Assembly (NCBI RefSeq): GCF_002174305.1
Contig: NZ_MIJB01000003.1
Location: forward strand, 186,001-250,000
Direction: 5' to 3'
Source of the DNA: Aeromicrobium sp. PE09-221
GTDB lineage: Bacteria; Actinomycetota; Actinomycetes; Propionibacteriales; Nocardioidaceae
Length of the DNA: 64,000 bases
Below are positions 1 through 8,140 of the stretch, piece by piece. Positions within the stretch are counted from its first letter, which is position 1. Each line of letters starts with the position of its first letter. The notes below the pieces were generated by a model. It saw only the letters and a program-made list of their open reading frames with translations, made no database searches and was not told where the DNA came from. The position numbers and the translations under genes were made by a program.

Positions 1-812
1 CAGGCTCGACCTTCAAGCTGGTCACCGCCGCCGCGGCGATGGAGAATCTCGACCTCAACCCCGATTCGCAGGTCAAGGGCGGAGCGGCGCTCACCTTCCC
101 CGGCAAGACGTACACGCTGCCCAATCAGGGCGGCGGCAACTGCGGCGGCGATCCGATCACACTGCGTCAGGCGCTCGAGGTCTCCTGCAATGTCAGCTTC
201 GGTGACCTCGCCAATCAGGTCGGTGAGGACGAGCTCGTCGAGCAGGCCGAGAAGTTCGGCTTCGGCACCGATCCCATCTCCGGGATCGCCGCCAACGAGA
301 GCCTGGTGACCGGCGAGAGCTCTGATCTGGAGGACACGCAGCTCGCGCAGACCGGCATCGGTCAGTACGAGGTCACCGCCACGCCGCTGCAGATGGCGAT
401 GGTCGCCGCGGGGATCGCCAACGACGGCGCCGTGATGAAGCCCTATCTCGTCGACACCGTGCGTGCGCCCAATCTGGAAGTCCTCGAGACGACCGAGCCC
501 GAGCGTCTCAGCGAGGCCATGAACGCTGGCAAGGCCGGACAGCTCAAGGACATGATGGTGTCGGTCGTCGACTCCGGCACCGGACGCCCGGCCGCGATCC
601 CGGGTGTCCAGGTCGGCGGCAAGACAGGTACCGCCGAGTCGGCCGAGGGCCGCCCGCCCTATGCCTGGTTCGTCGGCTTCGCCCCGGCGAACGACCCGCA
701 GGTCGCCGTCGCCGTCATGGTCGAGTCCTTGGAGGGCAATACCTCCGACATCGGCGGCGGGCGCCTCGGCGGCCCGATCGCCCGCGCCGTCATGGAGGCG
801 ATCCTGCGATGA
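1..812 (+). CDS. pbpA: Penicillin-binding protein 2-type transpeptidase (PbpA-like), C-terminal part
   Basis: Class B penicillin-binding protein that cross-links peptidoglycan on the outer face of the membrane. The window opens inside the gene, so the N-terminus, membrane anchor and dimerisation domain are missing. All three transpeptidase motifs can be seen: the SxxK serine motif as STFK at positions 6-17, SxN as SCN near position 180, and KTG as KTGTAES near position 620. The frame is open from base 3 to the TGA at 810-812. The gene lies directly upstream of a PASTA-domain kinase, which is the usual actinobacterial order (ftsW/rodA, pbpA, pknA, pknB). Its stop overlaps the start of a 14-codon ORF (ATGA). 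Assignment to PbpA rather than another class B PBP rests mainly on this context. Confidence 0.9.
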   Translation, partial: GSTFKLVTAAAAMENLDLNPDSQVKGGAALTFPGKTYTLPNQGGGNCGGDPITLRQALEVSCNVSFGDLANQVGEDELVEQAEKFGFGTDPISGIAANESLVTGESSDLEDTQLAQTGIGQYEVTATPLQMAMVAAGIANDGAVMKPYLVDTVRAPNLEVLETTEPERLSEAMNAGKAGQLKDMMVSVVDSGTGRPAAIPGVQVGGKTGTAESAEGRPPYAWFVGFAPANDPQVAVAVMVESLEGNTSDIGGGRLGGPIARAVMEAILR

Positions 813-853
813 CCAAGGCCCCCGTCACCACCCAATACCGTCTGGGAGACTGA
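809..853 (+). other. 14-codon ORF coupled to pbpA, possible pknA remnant or leader peptide
   Basis: ATG at 809 overlaps the pbpA stop as ATGA and the frame closes at a TGA at 851-853, just before the pknB start at 859. The encoded peptide is MTKAPVTTQYRLGD. Its last residues resemble the YRLGxLLGRGG opening of actinobacterial Ser/Thr kinases. In many relatives a second kinase gene, pknA, sits at exactly this place. I infer that this could be the first codons left after a pknA deletion, or a short coupling ORF that carries ribosomes from pbpA into pknB. It is too short to prove either. Confidence 0.3.
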
Positions 854-858
854 ACAGC

Positions 859-2580
859 ATGACCGAATCGGACGAGACCCCCGTTCCGCTGGGAGACCGC
901 TACCAAATCAGCGGCCTCCTCGGCCGCGGTGGCATGGCCGACGTGCGCGAAGGCCGCGACCTGCGTCTGGGACGCCCCGTCGCGATCAAGCAACTGCGCG
1001 CCGATCTCGCAGCCGATCCGACCTTCCAAGAGCGATTCCGTCGCGAGGCACAGTCCGCGGCGTCGCTGAACCATCCCTCGATCGTCGCGGTCTACGACAC
1101 CGGCGAGGCCGAGGACATCCACGGCAACAACATCCCGTACATCGTCATGGAGCTCGTCGAGGGCCGGACGCTGCGCGACGTGCTGCGCGATGGTCGCAAG
1201 ATCATGCCGGAACGCGCGCTCTCGATCACGGCGGACATCCTGAGTGCCCTGGACTACAGCCATCGCGCCGGCATCATCCACCGCGACATCAAGCCGGCCA
1301 ACATCATGCTGACGCCGGCCGGCCAGGTGAAGGTCATGGACTTCGGCATCGCTCGGGCGATCGCCGATTCCTCGACCGCCATGACGCAGACGGCCGCTGT
1401 CATCGGCACCGCCCAGTATCTGTCCCCGGAGCAGGCGCGCGGTGAGACGGTCGACGCGCGCAGCGACATCTACTCCACCGGCTGCGTGCTCTACGAGCTG
1501 TTGACCGGTCGTCCCCCGTTCGTGGGCGACAGCCCGGTCTCGGTCGCCTATCAGCATGTGCGCGAGGAGGCCACGCCCCCCTCTCAGCTGAACCCCGAGG
1601 TCAGCGTCGAGATCGATCACATCGTCGCCAAGGCCCTCGCCAAGCGGGTCGACGACCGGTACTCCAGTGCCGCCGACATGCGCAAGGACATCGAGCGCGT
1701 GCTCGCCGGTGGTCACGTCGATGCTCCCACCCAGGCCACGCAGGCGATCGGTGCGACGGCGGTCGCACCGGCCGCAGCCGCAGCCCCCGTGGCTGCCGAC
1801 GAGGACGAGGAGTCCTCATCGAAGAAGAAGTGGTGGATCGCTCTCGCGGTGCTCCTCGTAGCGCTCATCGCCGCGCTCGGCTTCGGCTACTTCGCGGGTT
1901 GGTTCGATGATGGCGCCGAGACGGTGGCTCAGACCACGGTCCCGGCGGTTGCCGGCATGGACGAACAGACCGCGACCCGAGCGCTCGACAACGCCCAGCT
2001 GCAGGTCGGCGATGTCATCGAGGAGGCCAATGCCGATGTCGATTCCGGCCAGGTGATCCGCACCGAGCCGGGCGAGGGGGAGACCGTCGACGAAGGAACC
2101 GCCGTCGATCTGGTCATCAGCACCGGACCCGAACAGGTCGAGGTCCCCAATCTGAGGGACTATGACGCCGATTCGGCCGAGCAGCTCCTCCGCGACGCTG
2201 GATTCGAGGTCGAACGCCAGGAGAACGACAACGAGGCTACCGCCGGTACGGTGCTGAACACCAACCCTCCGGCCGGCACCTCCCTGCCCAAGGGCAGCAC
2301 CGTCACCTTGATCATCTCGCGTGGCCAGGTGTCGGTGCCGAATGTCGTCGGCCAGCAACGTGACGAGGCCCAGAGGACTCTCGAGGACGCTGGTTTCGAG
2401 GTGAGCGTCACCGAAGACGCGAATGCCGATGCCCCCGACGGGCAGGTGGTGTCGCAGAACCCGGGCAGCGGCACCCAGCTGGCTCCCGGCACGACCATCA
2501 CCATCACGGTGTCGACCAATGATGATGACGACGACGAGTCACCCTCGCCGTCCCCTTCAGGGAGCGCATCGCCTCGGTGA
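859..2580 (+). CDS. pknB: Ser/Thr protein kinase PknB with three PASTA domains
   Basis: Membrane-anchored sensor kinase that binds muropeptides outside the cell and phosphorylates cell-wall and division proteins inside. Start ATG 859 follows a GGGAGA ribosome site; 573 residues. The kinase domain covers roughly residues 15-275 with a glycine-rich loop (GRGGMA), VAIK lysine at about 44, HRD at 141-143, DFG at 161-163 and an activation loop with several Ser/Thr. A single membrane helix follows at about 325-345, then three PASTA repeats from about 359 to 553 with typical VPNxxG and T-I-T-V-S patterns. The protein ends in an Asp-rich then Ser/Pro-rich tail. Family members often have four PASTA repeats; three are visible here. 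It lies right after pbpA, its usual functional partner. No adjacent pknA is present in the window. Confidence 0.93.
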   Translation: MTESDETPVPLGDRYQISGLLGRGGMADVREGRDLRLGRPVAIKQLRADLAADPTFQERFRREAQSAASLNHPSIVAVYDTGEAEDIHGNNIPYIVMELVEGRTLRDVLRDGRKIMPERALSITADILSALDYSHRAGIIHRDIKPANIMLTPAGQVKVMDFGIARAIADSSTAMTQTAAVIGTAQYLSPEQARGETVDARSDIYSTGCVLYELLTGRPPFVGDSPVSVAYQHVREEATPPSQLNPEVSVEIDHIVAKALAKRVDDRYSSAADMRKDIERVLAGGHVDAPTQATQAIGATAVAPAAAAAPVAADEDEESSSKKKWWIALAVLLVALIAALGFGYFAGWFDDGAETVAQTTVPAVAGMDEQTATRALDNAQLQVGDVIEEANADVDSGQVIRTEPGEGETVDEGTAVDLVISTGPEQVEVPNLRDYDADSAEQLLRDAGFEVERQENDNEATAGTVLNTNPPAGTSLPKGSTVTLIISRGQVSVPNVVGQQRDEAQRTLEDAGFEVSVTEDANADAPDGQVVSQNPGSGTQLAPGTTITITVSTNDDDDDESPSPSPSGSASPR

Positions 2581-2664
2581 ACGGCCCGCGGGTGGTGATG
2601 GGGTCGATGTCATCGCGCGCCCGATGAGATTGACCAGCTACCCCACGGTCGGGGCGGGCTGGGG

Positions 2665-3423
2665 TTAGCTGTCCTCACTGACCTGGGCGTGTTCGAGGTT
2701 GAGGGAGCCCTCATAGGCCGGGGCCACGAGGGAGTCGACCATGGTGCGCTCGTAGCCGAGTTGGTACCGCGCCGCCCAGTCCCGGTAGGTGGTGACCTCC
2801 GGTGACTGGGACAATGCGAGCGACATCTCGCTCGGGTCACCGATCGCCTCGATGACATAGGGCGGGGAATAGGGCACCCCGTCGAGGACGACCGTGTTGC
2901 CGACACACTTGATGCCGGTCGTCGAGATGAGCCGTTGCCCCTGTAGCGTGACGGCCTCCGCGCCCCCCGCCCACAGGGCGTTGACGAAGGCCTGGATGTC
3001 CTGTTGATGGACCACCAGGAAGTTCGGGTCCACCCCGTCGGGAGCGATCTCGCGGGGCGCATCGGTCAGGGTGATCCGCATACCGGGTCCGGTGAGCTCG
3101 GAGAAGCCGCTCACCGGCTCCAGAGCACGGACCCGCTCGCGGGCCTCGTCGAGCGCCGACGAGCTGGTGGCCTGTTCGGTGTAGCGATCGATCTCGCGCT
3201 GGAGCGCGGACGCATCGGACTGACGCTTCTCGACCGCTCGCGCCCGGTCCGAGAGCAGTGTCGATATGTCCCCGCCGGCGGGGCGCAGGTCCAGACCATC
3301 GGACGTGACATTGGCGGCGACGAAGGCATAGCCGCATACGATGCTGACGCCCAGCACAGCGAGGTGCCAGCCACGCCGGACGCGCCGATCGCGCCCGGAC
3401 TCCTCATGCCTCGCCACGCGCAC
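2665..3423 (-). CDS. DUF881 family membrane-anchored protein
   Basis: Protein of about 252 residues with a short basic N-terminus, one membrane helix (about residues 20-38), a predicted coiled-coil stretch rich in Arg/Glu/Gln, and a C-terminal globular DUF881 domain. DUF881 proteins are common next to crgA and other division genes in actinobacteria; their function is not established, although a role at the division site or envelope has been proposed from context. Two GTG codons (3423 and 3417) are candidate starts, and neither has a clear ribosome-binding site; an upstream in-frame ATG at 3441 is possible too. It is divergent from crgA, 59 bp apart, and convergent with pknB. An imperfect inverted repeat (AGCTACCCC at 2636, GGGGTTAGCT at 2661) overlaps its stop codon and may end transcription. 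Confidence 0.75.
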   Translation of the reverse strand: MRVARHEESGRDRRVRRGWHLAVLGVSIVCGYAFVAANVTSDGLDLRPAGGDISTLLSDRARAVEKRQSDASALQREIDRYTEQATSSSALDEARERVRALEPVSGFSELTGPGMRITLTDAPREIAPDGVDPNFLVVHQQDIQAFVNALWAGGAEAVTLQGQRLISTTGIKCVGNTVVLDGVPYSPPYVIEAIGDPSEMSLALSQSPEVTTYRDWAARYQLGYERTMVDSLVAPAYEGSLNLEHAQVSEDS

Positions 3424-3482
3424 TAGGCTAGTGCAGAACACCGAACCGGCCGCGTGGCCGCCGAACCCATCGGAGTACGACC

Positions 3483-3722
3483 GTGCCCCTTCGCAAGAAG
3501 AACGAGTCCCCCGGACCGAAGCCTCAGAAGATCGGCAATCGCTGGGCCGCGCCCGCCATGGTCATCTCAGCCGTCATCGGCCTGCTGTGGATCGTGGTGT
3601 TCTACACGATCAGCTCCACCGATATCACGATCCCCTGGTACTCCGATCTCGGCCAGTGGAACCTGGCGATCGGCATGGGCTTCATCGTCGCGGCCTTCGG
3701 CTTCGCCATGAAGTGGGAGTGA
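3483..3722 (+). CDS. crgA: Cell division protein CrgA
   Basis: Small integral membrane protein (79 residues) that in mycobacteria and Streptomyces interacts with FtsZ, FtsQ, FtsI and CwsA and helps assemble the divisome. It has a basic N-terminus (PLRKKN), two membrane helices (about residues 25-43 and 58-75) with an IPWY motif between them, and ends GFAMKWE, all typical of CrgA. Translation starts at GTG 3483. The DUF881 gene next door and the kinase upstream form the common actinobacterial cell-wall cluster near oriC. Confidence 0.93.
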   Translation: MPLRKKNESPGPKPQKIGNRWAAPAMVISAVIGLLWIVVFYTISSTDITIPWYSDLGQWNLAIGMGFIVAAFGFAMKWE

Positions 3723-3762
3723 GCGAAACACCGACTCCGACCGACGCGCCGGGCGCCGGCCC

Positions 3763-3899
3763 TGTGGACACAGCCTCCCAGGGACCGACGCCGGCGCGTT
3801 CGTCGTCTCCCGCTCCCGTCCACCTTGTCCACGGCTGGGGGTAACCATGTGAATAACACCGGTGTAACTCTCCACATGTGTGTACATACCTGTGGATAA
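3763..3899. promoter_or_regulatory. Cluster of DnaA-box-like 9-mers in the crgA-rhomboid gap
   Basis: The 297-bp gap 3723-4019 has no gene but holds several sites close to the DnaA consensus (TTATNCACA generally, TTGTCCACA in actinobacteria). They are TGTGGACAC at 3763-3771 (8/9 on the minus strand), TTGTCCACG at 3825-3833 (8/9), TGTGAATAA at 3848-3856 (a full match to TTATNCACA on the minus strand), CTCTCCACA at 3868-3876 (7/9), and TGTGGATAA at 3891-3899, whose complement TTATCCACA is a perfect box. The cluster lies about 37 kb from dnaA. It could be a DnaA-titrating or regulatory locus; function is inferred only. Confidence 0.55.
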
Positions 3900-4019
3900 C
3901 TACACGGATGTCATTCGTGCGCCGGGCTCGGCGTGATGGGCGGAAAGGCCGCTGACGCACCGCCGAGGGGACGGGACGGACGCCTATTCACCGCCCCGGG
4001 GGGAGGGGGGTCGGACGGG

Positions 4020-4868
4020 TCAGAGGCCGAGAAAGGCGGTGGTGAGCTCAAGCGAGCGCAACGCCGTGGCACCGATGATGAGGATCCACAGGGCGGCGAA
4101 GACCAACGTCTGCCACAGGATCCGGCGCTCGCGCGGCGCGAAGGCGAACACCAGCCCGAGCAGCACGCCGGTGACGAAGCCCCCCAGATGCCCCTGCCAG
4201 CTGATGCCCGGCTGCAGACTGATGAACGCGTTGATGCCGAGCAGTACCAGCATGCCGGTGACATTCTGCCGCTGCCGGATGAGGAAGACGAGCGCGAGAC
4301 CGAACATCCCGAACACCGCGCCGGAGGCGCCCACGGTCGCCCCGCCCGGCGCGGACAGCCAGAACACGAAGACCGAGGAGGCGACCGCGAGCGTCAGATA
4401 GGTCAGCACGAAGCGCACGCGCCCGAGGATCTGCTCGATGAAGGGACCGAACAGGTACAGGGCGAACATGTTGAAGCCCAGATGGAGCCAGGTCGAGTGC
4501 AGGAAGGCCGCCGTCAACAGGCGCCAGTACTCGTCGAAGAAGGCGACCCGGACGCCCGACATCGCCCCCTCCTGGCTGAGCGGGCTGGACCAACCGCCCG
4601 TCAGGAAGACGATGACGTGGATCGCGACATTGATGCCGATGATGGCGAGCGTCACGGCGCTGGTGTTCAGCGAGATGGCGCCGCCCGCGACGGTGCGCGG
4701 CTGGCGGACCGAGGCACGCCCCTCGGCGACACACTCCGGGCACTGGAATCCCACCGATGCCTCGCGCATGTCCTCGGGACAGATGTACCGGTCACACCGC
4801 TGGCACCGGATATAGGCCTCGCGATCGGGATGCCGATAGCAACGATGGTCCTCGGCGGGCTGCGTCAC
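4020..4868 (-). CDS. Rhomboid family intramembrane serine protease with N-terminal zinc ribbon
   Basis: Predicted membrane protease of 282 residues from GTG 4868. The first 55 residues carry a Cys/His-rich segment (CYRH, CQRC, CPE and CPEC) that looks like a B-box-type zinc-binding ribbon often fused to actinobacterial rhomboids. Six or more membrane helices follow. The catalytic serine lies in GASGAVFG and the catalytic histidine in GHLGG; HLGFNMFALYLFG matches the conserved HxxxN region of helix 2. The substrate is unknown. The start is uncertain: an ATG exists 26 codons upstream, but the conserved region begins at the Cys-rich segment. It is in line with the cyclophilin gene upstream on the same strand. 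Confidence 0.87.
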   Translation of the reverse strand: MTQPAEDHRCYRHPDREAYIRCQRCDRYICPEDMREASVGFQCPECVAEGRASVRQPRTVAGGAISLNTSAVTLAIIGINVAIHVIVFLTGGWSSPLSQEGAMSGVRVAFFDEYWRLLTAAFLHSTWLHLGFNMFALYLFGPFIEQILGRVRFVLTYLTLAVASSVFVFWLSAPGGATVGASGAVFGMFGLALVFLIRQRQNVTGMLVLLGINAFISLQPGISWQGHLGGFVTGVLLGLVFAFAPRERRILWQTLVFAALWILIIGATALRSLELTTAFLGL

Positions 4869-4950
4869 ATCGCCACCCGCACTCGACCACGGAGAGAGCG
4901 AGAACGAGCGGGCGGCATCATGCCGCCCGCTCCGCTCTCGCTGCACGGGG

Positions 4951-5469
4951 TCATGACCGGTCGATGGTCACCGACTCGATCACGACGGGCTCGGTAGGCC
5001 GGTCGAAGCGATCGGTCGGAGTGGTCGCGATGGCATCGACCACGGCACGGCTCTCGTCACCGGAGACCTCACCGAAGATCGTGTGACGCCGGTTCAGGTG
5101 CGGCTGGGCACCGACGGTGATGAAGAACTGCGAGCCATTGGTGCCCGGTCCGGCATTGGCCATCGCGAGCAGATAGGGACGGTCGAACTGCAGGTCCGGG
5201 TGGAACTCATCGGCGAACTCGTAGCCGGGGCCGCCCGTGCCATTGCCCAGCGGGTCACCGCCCTGGATCATGAAACCGTCGATCACGCGGTGGAAGACCA
5301 CGCCGGCGTACAGCGGCTTGGTGGTGACCTGCTGTGTTTCGGGGTCCAACCATTCCTTGCCGCCCTCGGCAAGGCCGACGAAGTTCTGCACCGTGACCGG
5401 GGCCTGGTGCTCGAAAAGGTCGACGACGATGTCGCCGCGATTGGTGTGCAAGGTCGCGCTGAGGGGCAC
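4951..5469 (-). CDS. Peptidyl-prolyl cis-trans isomerase, cyclophilin type
   Basis: Cytoplasmic cyclophilin of 172 residues that catalyses proline isomerisation during folding. Start GTG 5469 is chosen because AAGGA lies six bases upstream and because the protein then opens directly with the first cyclophilin strand ([12 protein letters not shown]). The family signature [15 protein letters not shown] is present, including the catalytic Arg and the Phe/Met of the active site, followed by [14 protein letters not shown]. There is no signal peptide, so it is the cytosolic type. A cyclophilin and a rhomboid gene close to the gyrase region is a typical actinobacterial arrangement. Confidence 0.93.
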   Translation of the reverse strand: MPLSATLHTNRGDIVVDLFEHQAPVTVQNFVGLAEGGKEWLDPETQQVTTKPLYAGVVFHRVIDGFMIQGGDPLGNGTGGPGYEFADEFHPDLQFDRPYLLAMANAGPGTNGSQFFITVGAQPHLNRRHTIFGEVSGDESRAVVDAIATTPTDRFDRPTEPVVIESVTIDRS

Positions 5470-5543
5470 TGCTGGTCCTTCTTTCGGGGGGCTTTCTCCT
5501 ATCTTCCCACGAGCCGGCAACCGGGACCGTTACGGTGGTGGGC

Positions 5544-5666
5544 ATGTCTGTTCGTCGTCTCGTCGTCCTGGGCGTACTCGCCGCCGCCGCTGTCATCGGC
5601 TACCGCAAGATCACGGCCGACAGGGGCGGGTCCTTCGACCCCTCCTCCTCGGCCGGTCTGCGGTGA
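5544..5666 (+). CDS. 40-residue single-helix protein, DLW-39-like
   Basis: ATG 5544 to TGA 5664-5666. The peptide begins MSVRRLVVLGVLAAAAVIGY and continues with a charged KITADRGG stretch, so it is one hydrophobic helix followed by a short basic/acidic tail. The design matches the DLW-39 family of tiny actinobacterial proteins, whose clearer member lies at 30053-30160, but the C-terminal D-x-W motif is absent. It overlaps the next gene by four bases (GTGA), so the two are probably translationally coupled. No function is known. Confidence 0.55.
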   Translation: MSVRRLVVLGVLAAAAVIGYRKITADRGGSFDPSSSAGLR

Positions 5667-6436
5667 GCGTCGAACTGACCCGCGACGGCGGGATCGCGAC
5701 CGTCACCTTCTCCGACCCGCCGGTCAACCTCTATTCACTACGATTGCACGAGGAATTCGACGCCGCGCTAGAGCAGGTCGAGGCCGAGCTCCCCCGAGTG
5801 CTCGTCATCCGCGCCGAGGGCAGGATCGTGTCCGGCGGTGTCGATGTCTCGGAGTTCAACTCCCGCACCAGCCGCGAGGTCACCAAAGAGCTCTACGATC
5901 GGATGCTCGAACTGCCCGACCGCGTCGAGGCACTGCCGATCCCCACCGTCTTCGCGGCACACGCGCTCACACTCACCTGGGCCTTCGAGGTGGCGCTGGC
6001 CTGCGATCTGCTGCTCACAAGCGAGAAGGCCCGTTTCGGTCTCGTCGAGCGGGTCATCGGCCTGACCCCCACGATGGGCGGCACCCAGCGGCTCGCCGCC
6101 CGAGCGGGGGTCGCCCGCGCCAAGGAGCTCGTCTTCACCGGCGCGCAGTACGACGCGGCGACGCTCGAACGTTGGAATGTCGTCAACCGGGTCTACGCGG
6201 CGGACGCCTTCGAGGAGGAGGTCCGCTCCTTCGCCGAGGGTCTCGCGGATGGGCCGACGAAGGCCTTCGGCGCCGCCAAGGACATCCTGCGCCAGTACGA
6301 GGCCGGGGGAGTGCCGGCGGCGAACGCGGCCACCACGTCCATCGCCTCGGCCCTCTTCGACACCGAGGACCTGCGCCACGGCATGGAGTCCTTCCTCACG
6401 GACGGACCCGGCAACGCCACCTTCCACGGCCGCTGA
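5663..6436 (+). CDS. Enoyl-CoA hydratase/isomerase family protein
   Basis: Crotonase-fold protein of 257 residues from GTG 5663, probably acting on an acyl-CoA thioester. The oxyanion-hole region is present, and both glutamates used for water addition in classical enoyl-CoA hydratases appear conserved, at about Glu109 (WAFEVALACD) and Glu129 (VERVIGLTPTMGGTQRL). Hydratase activity is therefore plausible, though isomerase or other crotonase reactions cannot be excluded. The start overlaps the preceding 40-codon gene. The gene is followed by a large hairpin at 6452-6545 and converges with a thiamine-diphosphate enzyme gene. Confidence 0.85.
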   Translation: MSVELTRDGGIATVTFSDPPVNLYSLRLHEEFDAALEQVEAELPRVLVIRAEGRIVSGGVDVSEFNSRTSREVTKELYDRMLELPDRVEALPIPTVFAAHALTLTWAFEVALACDLLLTSEKARFGLVERVIGLTPTMGGTQRLAARAGVARAKELVFTGAQYDAATLERWNVVNRVYAADAFEEEVRSFAEGLADGPTKAFGAAKDILRQYEAGGVPAANAATTSIASALFDTEDLRHGMESFLTDGPGNATFHGR

Positions 6437-6451
6437 CCCCTCGGCCTACCT

Positions 6452-6545
6452 CGTGAGCGGTGAGTCAGGCACCTCATCCGCCCGTGAGCGGTGGGTCAGG
6501 CACCTCTCGACACAGTTGAGAGGTGCGTAACCCACCGCCCACGGG
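6452..6545. repeat. Repeat and long hairpin between convergent genes
   Basis: A 24-bp unit beginning CGTGAGCGGTGRGTCAGGC occurs at 6452-6475 and again at 6483-6506. The second copy forms the left arm of a near-perfect 28-bp stem (6481-6508 with 6518-6545, three mismatches, 9-nt loop GACACAGTT). It lies exactly between two convergent stop codons, so it may serve as a bidirectional terminator. The partial third copy makes it look like a dispersed palindromic repeat element rather than an ordinary terminator, and there is no U-tract. Confidence 0.7.
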
Positions 6546-6549
6546 ACGG

Positions 6550-8139
6550 TCACTGCGCGACCATGGCCTCCGGATCGACGACGACATCGATCAGCACCGG
6601 GCCCGGGGGCACGGCTGGCAGCTGGCTCAGCACGTCTCGCAGCTGATCGAGATCGGTGACCGTGTGCGCCTCGGCTCCATAGCCGCGGGCGACATCGGCG
6701 AAGCTCGGCCACGAGGTCCGGGCGTAGCCGGTGTCGAGGCCCGCCTGCCGCAGCGCATGATGTTCCATACCGTACGACCCGTCGTCGACGATCACGATGA
6801 GCAGCGGGAGCCGTTCGCGCACGGCCGTGGTCAGTTCGCCCAGGCCCATCATCCCGCCGCCGTCGCCGGCGACCACCACCGTGAGGCGATCTGGATGCGC
6901 CGTCGAGACTCCGATACCGGTCGCGACGCCCAACCCGATCGACGCGAAGTTGAGGGTGTGGACGAAGGACATCGGATGTGCGACACCGAGGCGGCGCCAG
7001 GCGGTGTACACGAATCGTCCGGTATCGGTGACCAGGAGCCGTTCCGGGGGCAGGAGTCGGTCCAGCTCGTCCATCGCCGCTCCCGCCTCGACGGTTCCGC
7101 GTGCGACCACCGGCGGTGCGGTCGTTGACGGCACCGGTGCCCCCGGGTGCCAGTCCTCGCGCTCGAAGCCCGCCTCGGCGAGGAGCTCGTCCATGGCCCG
7201 CGCCACCTGTGCGGCATCGCCGTGGACCACGGCATCCGCCCTGACGTGGCGTCCGAAGGCGTCCTTGTCGAGATCGACCTGGACGATGCCGCGCCCCGAG
7301 GCCAGGGCTCCTTCGGCCATGGTGAAGGGATTCAGGCTCGCTCCGAAGGAGACGATGCAGTCCGAACACAGCAGCAGATCCAGGGTGGCCGGATCGCTGA
7401 GCGTCCCCGCGATGCCGAGATCGCGCGCATCCCCCGCGAAGTACTCCCGGCCGAGCAAAGAGGTCGCGACCGGTGCGCCGACCCGGGCGGCGAGGTCCAG
7501 CAGCGGCTCACGCGCCCCGGAGAGCACCGCCCCCCGCCCCGCCAGGATCAGCGGCCGGCGCGCCGACGCGAGGATGCCGACCGCCGCATCGAGGGCGTCC
7601 TCGTCCAGGACGGTCCTGTCGATACCGCGTTCCGGTAGGACCGGCGCGGGTCCACGGAGCTCCCGCCCCCCGACGGCGACAGGGACATCGAGCACCACCG
7701 GACCCGGACCCGTACGGACCTGTTCGAGCGCACCCGCGATCTGGCCGGCGGCCCCCTCCTCGGTGACACGCACATAGCGCGCCCCGGTGAGCTCGGTGGC
7801 CGACCGCAGATCGAAGCGCTGCAAGTGCTCGCTGCCCTCGGGCGTATCACCGGTGAGGAGCAGCACCCGGCTGTTCGCTCGCGCCGCCTCCGTCAGGGCG
7901 GTCAGGGTATTGGTGAATCCGGGACCGTGGGTGACCGATGCGACACCGATCGCGCCCGTCGTCCTCGACCAACCGTCGGCCATGCTGACGGCCCCACCCT
8001 CGTGCAGCACCGGGACGAATCGGCCGCCGTCGGCCATGAAGGTCACGACGTGGTCGAGGTTCCCGTCCCCCATGAGGCCGAAGACCGTGTCGACCCCGGA
8101 CGAGCGCAGCGCTCGGACCAGCTCCGCGTAGATCCTCAT
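6550..8139 (-). CDS. Thiamine-diphosphate-dependent enzyme (acetolactate synthase/decarboxylase-like)
   Basis: Protein of 529 residues with the three-domain layout of the acetolactate synthase/benzoylformate decarboxylase superfamily: N-terminal PYR domain with the activating glutamate (LHEGGA, about Glu47), a central domain, and a C-terminal PP domain with the GDGGG cofactor motif and a following acidic ligand (IVDDGSYG). It would cleave or ligate carbon bonds next to a 2-oxo group, but the substrate cannot be told. It is the last gene of a seven-gene operon; its ATG lies one base after the stop of the substrate-binding protein gene (TGAGATG). The context (CoA ligase, hydratase, enoyl reductase, importer) suggests a degradation pathway rather than branched-chain amino-acid synthesis, and no small regulatory subunit is next to it. 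Confidence 0.85.
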   Translation of the reverse strand: MRIYAELVRALRSSGVDTVFGLMGDGNLDHVVTFMADGGRFVPVLHEGGAVSMADGWSRTTGAIGVASVTHGPGFTNTLTALTEAARANSRVLLLTGDTPEGSEHLQRFDLRSATELTGARYVRVTEEGAAGQIAGALEQVRTGPGPVVLDVPVAVGGRELRGPAPVLPERGIDRTVLDEDALDAAVGILASARRPLILAGRGAVLSGAREPLLDLAARVGAPVATSLLGREYFAGDARDLGIAGTLSDPATLDLLLCSDCIVSFGASLNPFTMAEGALASGRGIVQVDLDKDAFGRHVRADAVVHGDAAQVARAMDELLAEAGFEREDWHPGAPVPSTTAPPVVARGTVEAGAAMDELDRLLPPERLLVTDTGRFVYTAWRRLGVAHPMSFVHTLNFASIGLGVATGIGVSTAHPDRLTVVVAGDGGGMMGLGELTTAVRERLPLLIVIVDDGSYGMEHHALRQAGLDTGYARTSWPSFADVARGYGAEAHTVTDLDQLRDVLSQLPAVPPGPVLIDVVVDPEAMVAQ

Positions 8140-8140
8140 C

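Noticed and set aside
604..858. Extension of pknB upstream into pbpA
   Set aside because: The added residues are Arg/Ser/Pro-rich out-of-frame translation of pbpA; ATG 859 has a ribosome site and fits the family start.
6550..8139. Anabolic acetolactate synthase (ilvB)
   Set aside because: No ilvN or ilvC next to it; it sits at the end of a catabolic operon with an importer and CoA enzymes.
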